A model generated the notes under the pieces. It saw only the letters and a program-made list of their open reading frames with translations. It was not told the origin of the DNA and made no database searches. A stretch of DNA of 10,055 bases from Bacillota bacterium (GTDB taxonomy: Bacteria > Bacillota > Clostridia > Lachnospirales > Lachnospiraceae). Position numbers and translations under genes: made by a program. The first letter of the stretch is position 1, and each line of letters begins with the position of its first letter. This document shows positions 6,877-10,055 of this stretch, in pieces. Location of the stretch: assembly GCA_023415655.1 (NCBI GenBank), contig JAEZKD010000202.1, forward strand, positions 1 through 10,055, given 5' to 3'.

Positions 6877-9756
6877 CTATTTTTCTTCCAAAAATATATC
6901 ACCAGAATACGGTAGATTGGTTTGTTCAGATTGTGAAGGCACATATTTTGCAAGTTCAGCAACGGTACATGAGTCAGATAAATCTATTTCAATATCTTTT
7001 CTATTATCTCCTGTGGAATCAAGTAACGGATCTGCTGATAACTTAAACTGAAGTACCTTCCTCAGCTGATGCTCATCCACAGATTTTCCCATATAAGGAT
7101 AATTTACTTCGACATGAGTATCTTTCTCGTTCATCCTCTCTCTGTGAGTTTTACTGAAAAACCTATCTACTCTTCCTATGCGCTGTTCCAAATCTCCAGG
7201 TGTCCAAGCAAGTCCATAATGATATACTCGATTACAGAACAGATGGAGATTAATCCCCTCTTTAAGTACATCTGTACAAACAATTATATCAGGATAAAAT
7301 GTAGTATTAAAACGCCTAATCAGGGCCTCATTTCCCTTATTTCCTCCTGTTGCTGGCATCACCCATTGCTGAAGATTCATAAATGCAGGATCGTATGTGT
7401 AATCTATTTCATTTCCCCCTAACAGTTGATTACATACAAGGTCAGCATTATCAAGTAATTGACGAATACGTTGACCATGAGAACATTCTTTTGAATATAA
7501 TGCCTTCCATATGTCTCTACATAATAGCAATCGATTATTTCGACCCCTCATGTTACAATAACAATACATGATTTCCAGTATTGCTTCACTAGATTTCAGA
7601 TACTTTTCAATCCAACTTTTTAACGCTTCCCGTTTACAGAATTTTTCTTCACTAAACCATGAAGCGAATATATTGCCGGTATGCTTGTCTCCTTCAATCA
7701 AACAATTCCACAGAGAAGTCTGGCATAGAATTTTTATGATCTGACTTGCCTCTATCTTCTGTTCCTTACTTTCAACTTTATCCTTGATTAAGTAATAATC
7801 ATAAATCTTATTCGCAATAGAATTATGCTCGTGTAATAATGCTACATAACAACACAATGTCATCAAATTGCTAGTATTAAACTGTCTTTTCCCATTTCTT
7901 TCCTGAGTATATCTGTCTGTATCTGCCTCAATATACTCACATACTTCAGTTACAAAACCGCTATTTACAATTCTTTCGACACGTTTTTTGTATTCATCTT
8001 TTGATTCATTTATATGTGCAGTACGGTAATAATTTTCATCAAAAAGAAAGCTATTCGTTTTATTACGCATTAGTGTTTTTTTGAATAAAGATACGCTACT
8101 AAAGGCACTCTTTTTGTCCTTTCTTTTAACTGCAATCCATGATAATAATAAGCTTTTCACTTCGTTCTTATCATTTTCTTCAATATCTTCAAGTTCAACT
8201 TCTTCTTCAGTAACGACAGTTATCTTTTTATATAATTCTTCAAATCTCCTTTGGATAACTTGCAAATTACTATTATTAATTCCAAATCTTTTTCCCCAGT
8301 ATGATACTATTCCATTCTCATACATACGGTTAAGCCGACGATTAACCAACTCGTCAACAGATGCAAGTCTCCGAACAAAAATAATCGCTTTATCAGGTAC
8401 ATTTGTCTGTCCTGATGGAACAAGATTACTCTTTAAAAATGTCCGAACCTCATCTTCCATGAAGTTAAGTTTTGGATGCGGTGGTAAACTCTGTCCTTCA
8501 AATACTTTTGCATAAGATTTCGCTAAACTTTGTAACATCTTCTTATCCTTTGCAGAACCTTTTTCTCCCTCATAAGAAGAACCACCATTTTCAAATTCCT
8601 TATTTATTTCTCCCGTTTCATCATCATTTGATGCAGCATCAGATGATGACTCATAACTTTCAAATGTCTCCAAAAATCCAATTTTGAATGTAGAATTATT
8701 TGCAGATTGAATCTGAGCTAGCTTACTCTGGATTAATGCAAGAAACAGTCGTTGTTTAATATTCAGATTCTTGGCAACATCATTCGTATGCACATTTCGA
8801 ACAGCATATTTACTATCACCATTATATGTTCGTAGTCTTCTTATCATAAACTGTTCTAAATAGTCATGATCTATTTGAGGAATTTTTTTCTCATTCTCAA
8901 AATAAAGCAACTGTTTGCGCAAAGACTCTACTCCTCTATGAGCTGGAGTGGCACTTAACAATAGATACTTTCGTCCTACTATCTTAGAATTGTCTTTTGA
9001 AAGTAATTCTAGTCTCTTACCTACTTTTGTACTTGTATCATTTTTGAACTTTTGAAGTCCCATCCAATAATTGAAAAAGGCAGTAGCATTGTTTTCGTTC
9101 CTTATATTCTGTGCTTCATCAATAACCACTAGGTCAAAGTTTGGTGAATACTCTCTAAAAACGCTTCCACATATTTTCCCTGCATCAAATGAATTATAGC
9201 ATTCTTTAGAAACCTCCATGTTCTGACCCGTTATTATACTTAAACCCTTGAAAAGATCTTCTGACAAGATATTGTCTCTGTAAACAAAACTATTGTTTCC
9301 TTGCTTTGCAACACGCTCACCAATAGTGGAAAAAGCAGTGAGTCTGACTATATAAATCGTCACCTTTTTTTCCCCTTTCGTAAACGTCTTGATTATATCA
9401 TCCGGATGAGAACCCATTATTTCATAGTTCATATCATATAAAAGATTATTCTTTTTGAAATTCTCAATCTCATTTACCCAATTTTTTTGAACGGCCTCAT
9501 TAGGTGCAATCACTAAGACTTTTGCCTTATCATTCTCAGCTAGAAGCATAGAAATAACACCTATGGCCTGATAGGTTTTTCCCATTCCAACCTCATCAGC
9601 CAAGTATGCATACTTCCTGTTATGGAGTATCTTACACAACGCTGTTACTCCCTTACATTGTAATTCCGGGATAGTATTATCCCCCTTAAAAACTGACGAT
9701 TTCCCAGCAAATGATATGTGTTTTTTTACTTGGTCCATAGTAATTTCTTTAAACAT
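6877..9756 (-). CDS. SNF2-family helicase/translocase with split C-terminal motor half
   Basis: A 959-residue SF2 motor of the SNF2/RapA type. These proteins usually translocate on double-stranded DNA and remodel bound proteins rather than unwind. Motifs: Walker A LADEVGMGKTYQA (52-64), VLVIAPNEAVQKNW (80-93), DEAQ (213-216, in VVIDEAQNIRN), LLLSATPAHRG (265-274), motif IV KAIIFVRRLASVDEL (456-470), motif V VCTDVLKEGINLHLF (826-840) and motif VI DLEQRIGRVDRFF (855-867). A serine-rich acidic linker lies at about 363-402. About 350 residues separate motifs IV and V, far more than in a plain helicase C domain, so a largely helical insert splits the second motor lobe. The start ATG 9756 has GAGGG at 9762-9766, inside the 10-base gap after the upstream gene, so the two are translationally close and in one operon. 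SNF2 proteins of similar layout occur in restriction and anti-phage loci (for example DrmD of DISARM). Assignment to any of these is only a possibility; the other components are not in view. Confidence 0.93.
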   Translation of the reverse strand: MFKEITMDQVKKHISFAGKSSVFKGDNTIPELQCKGVTALCKILHNRKYAYLADEVGMGKTYQAIGVISMLLAENDKAKVLVIAPNEAVQKNWVNEIENFKKNNLLYDMNYEIMGSHPDDIIKTFTKGEKKVTIYIVRLTAFSTIGERVAKQGNNSFVYRDNILSEDLFKGLSIITGQNMEVSKECYNSFDAGKICGSVFREYSPNFDLVVIDEAQNIRNENNATAFFNYWMGLQKFKNDTSTKVGKRLELLSKDNSKIVGRKYLLLSATPAHRGVESLRKQLLYFENEKKIPQIDHDYLEQFMIRRLRTYNGDSKYAVRNVHTNDVAKNLNIKQRLFLALIQSKLAQIQSANNSTFKIGFLETFESYESSSDAASNDDETGEINKEFENGGSSYEGEKGSAKDKKMLQSLAKSYAKVFEGQSLPPHPKLNFMEDEVRTFLKSNLVPSGQTNVPDKAIIFVRRLASVDELVNRRLNRMYENGIVSYWGKRFGINNSNLQVIQRRFEELYKKITVVTEEEVELEDIEENDKNEVKSLLLSWIAVKRKDKKSAFSSVSLFKKTLMRNKTNSFLFDENYYRTAHINESKDEYKKRVERIVNSGFVTEVCEYIEADTDRYTQERNGKRQFNTSNLMTLCCYVALLHEHNSIANKIYDYYLIKDKVESKEQKIEASQIIKILCQTSLWNCLIEGDKHTGNIFASWFSEEKFCKREALKSWIEKYLKSSEAILEIMYCYCNMRGRNNRLLLCRDIWKALYSKECSHGQRIRQLLDNADLVCNQLLGGNEIDYTYDPAFMNLQQWVMPATGGNKGNEALIRRFNTTFYPDIIVCTDVLKEGINLHLFCNRVYHYGLAWTPGDLEQRIGRVDRFFSKTHRERMNEKDTHVEVNYPYMGKSVDEHQLRKVLQFKLSADPLLDSTGDNRKDIEIDLSDSCTVAELAKYVPSQSEQTNLPYSGDIFLEEK

Positions 9757-9761
9757 TGTTG

Positions 9762-9766
9762 CCCTC
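9762..9766 (-). promoter_or_regulatory. Ribosome binding site of the SNF2 gene
   Basis: GAGGG ends 5 bases before ATG 9756 and lies within the 10 bases between the upstream gene's TGA (9767-9769) and this start, which points to co-transcription and possible translational coupling. Confidence 0.65.
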
Positions 9767-10033
9767 TCATTTGAACAATTTAGCCTCTACCCATTTCACA
9801 TACTCAATAGAAACTTCCTTTGTTATCTCATTTAAATATTTTAATTTCACTTTATCCAAAGACTTCTTTAATTCTCCCTTTTTTATCTCAAAAAGTTCAA
9901 TTGTGCTAAGTCTATCGGGTAATTTTTTTATTGCCTCTCTTAAATACTTGCAAATCAACCATGTATAAACCACATCCTGCTCAGTATCCTTATTTTCATC
10001 ATTCTGTTCTATAAACGACAAAATCTGAGTCAT
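9767..10033 (-). CDS. Hypothetical charged helical protein, possibly the 3' end of a longer gene
   Basis: An 88-residue reading frame if it starts at ATG 10033. It is rich in Lys, Glu and Leu, has no membrane segment or signal peptide, and is probably all-helical (for example the stretch EIKKGELKKSLDKVKLKYLN). I do not recognise a family. The start is doubtful. The frame stays open to the window edge, and the codons before the ATG read L-Y-T-G-Q-G-S, which looks like ordinary protein sequence. AAGGA lies only 3 bases and GGGG 9 bases before the ATG, so the ribosome binding site is mediocre. It may therefore be the C-terminus of a larger protein extending past 10055. It ends 10 bases before the SNF2 start and shares its operon, so it is probably a partner of that helicase. 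Confidence 0.65.
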   Translation of the reverse strand: MTQILSFIEQNDENKDTEQDVVYTWLICKYLREAIKKLPDRLSTIELFEIKKGELKKSLDKVKLKYLNEITKEVSIEYVKWVEAKLFK

Positions 10034-10055
10034 GCTTCCTTGCCCCGTATATAAG

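Noticed and set aside
8081..8515. Plus-strand frame of 144 codons opposite the SNF2 gene
   Set aside because: A serine-rich antisense shadow of a gene with clear motifs in the opposite frame.
6877..10033. DISARM or another named defence system
   Set aside because: Only the SNF2-type component is compatible. DrmA, DrmB, DrmC and a methyltransferase are not in the window, so naming it would be unsupported.

Overview
The window is AT-rich. All convincing genes read leftwards (minus strand), have clear Shine-Dalgarno sites and are tightly packed. Low GC, a strong GGAGG-type ribosome binding site, a lipoprotein with a short Firmicutes-style lipobox and the style of the small excisionase-like protein suggest a Clostridia member, plausibly Lachnospiraceae. 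This is an inference from style; no taxonomic marker is present.

Layout in the direction of transcription (right to left): (1) the 3' end, or all, of a small charged helical protein (9767-10033, open to the window edge). (2) A large SNF2-family helicase/translocase starts 10 bases later (6877-9756). These two look like the end of an operon that continues outside the window. (3) A 647-base gap (6230-6876) with no convincing gene. It holds a strikingly long inverted repeat (6531-6600), a second hairpin (6624-6655), a weak extended -10 site and a good sigma-A-type promoter (6250-6278). (4) A second operon follows: a 61-residue winged-helix/excisionase-like DNA-binding protein (6044-6229), an 1117-residue UvrD/helicase IV-like SF1 helicase (2650-6003), and a long RecQ helicase (206-2611). 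(5) After a 55-base gap comes the start of an unrelated lipoprotein (1-150, cut by the window edge).

Three DNA motor proteins of different families (SNF2, UvrD/HelD-like, RecQ) lie in a row, with a small DNA-binding protein at the head of the second operon. The SF1 helicase carries a nuclease-like insert, two topoisomerase-type zinc fingers and a C-terminal segment resembling the RQC winged helix of RecQ, the same kind of domain found in its RecQ neighbour. The RecQ has an extra C-terminal domain. The SNF2 protein has about 300 extra residues between its last two helicase motif groups. This fits an accessory DNA-processing or anti-phage defence island better than a housekeeping locus, but no named defence system can be assigned from this window alone. 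The most concrete small-scale observation is a hairpin lying exactly between the Shine-Dalgarno and the start codon of the SF1 helicase. Folding it would shorten an unworkable 27-base spacing to 8 bases.
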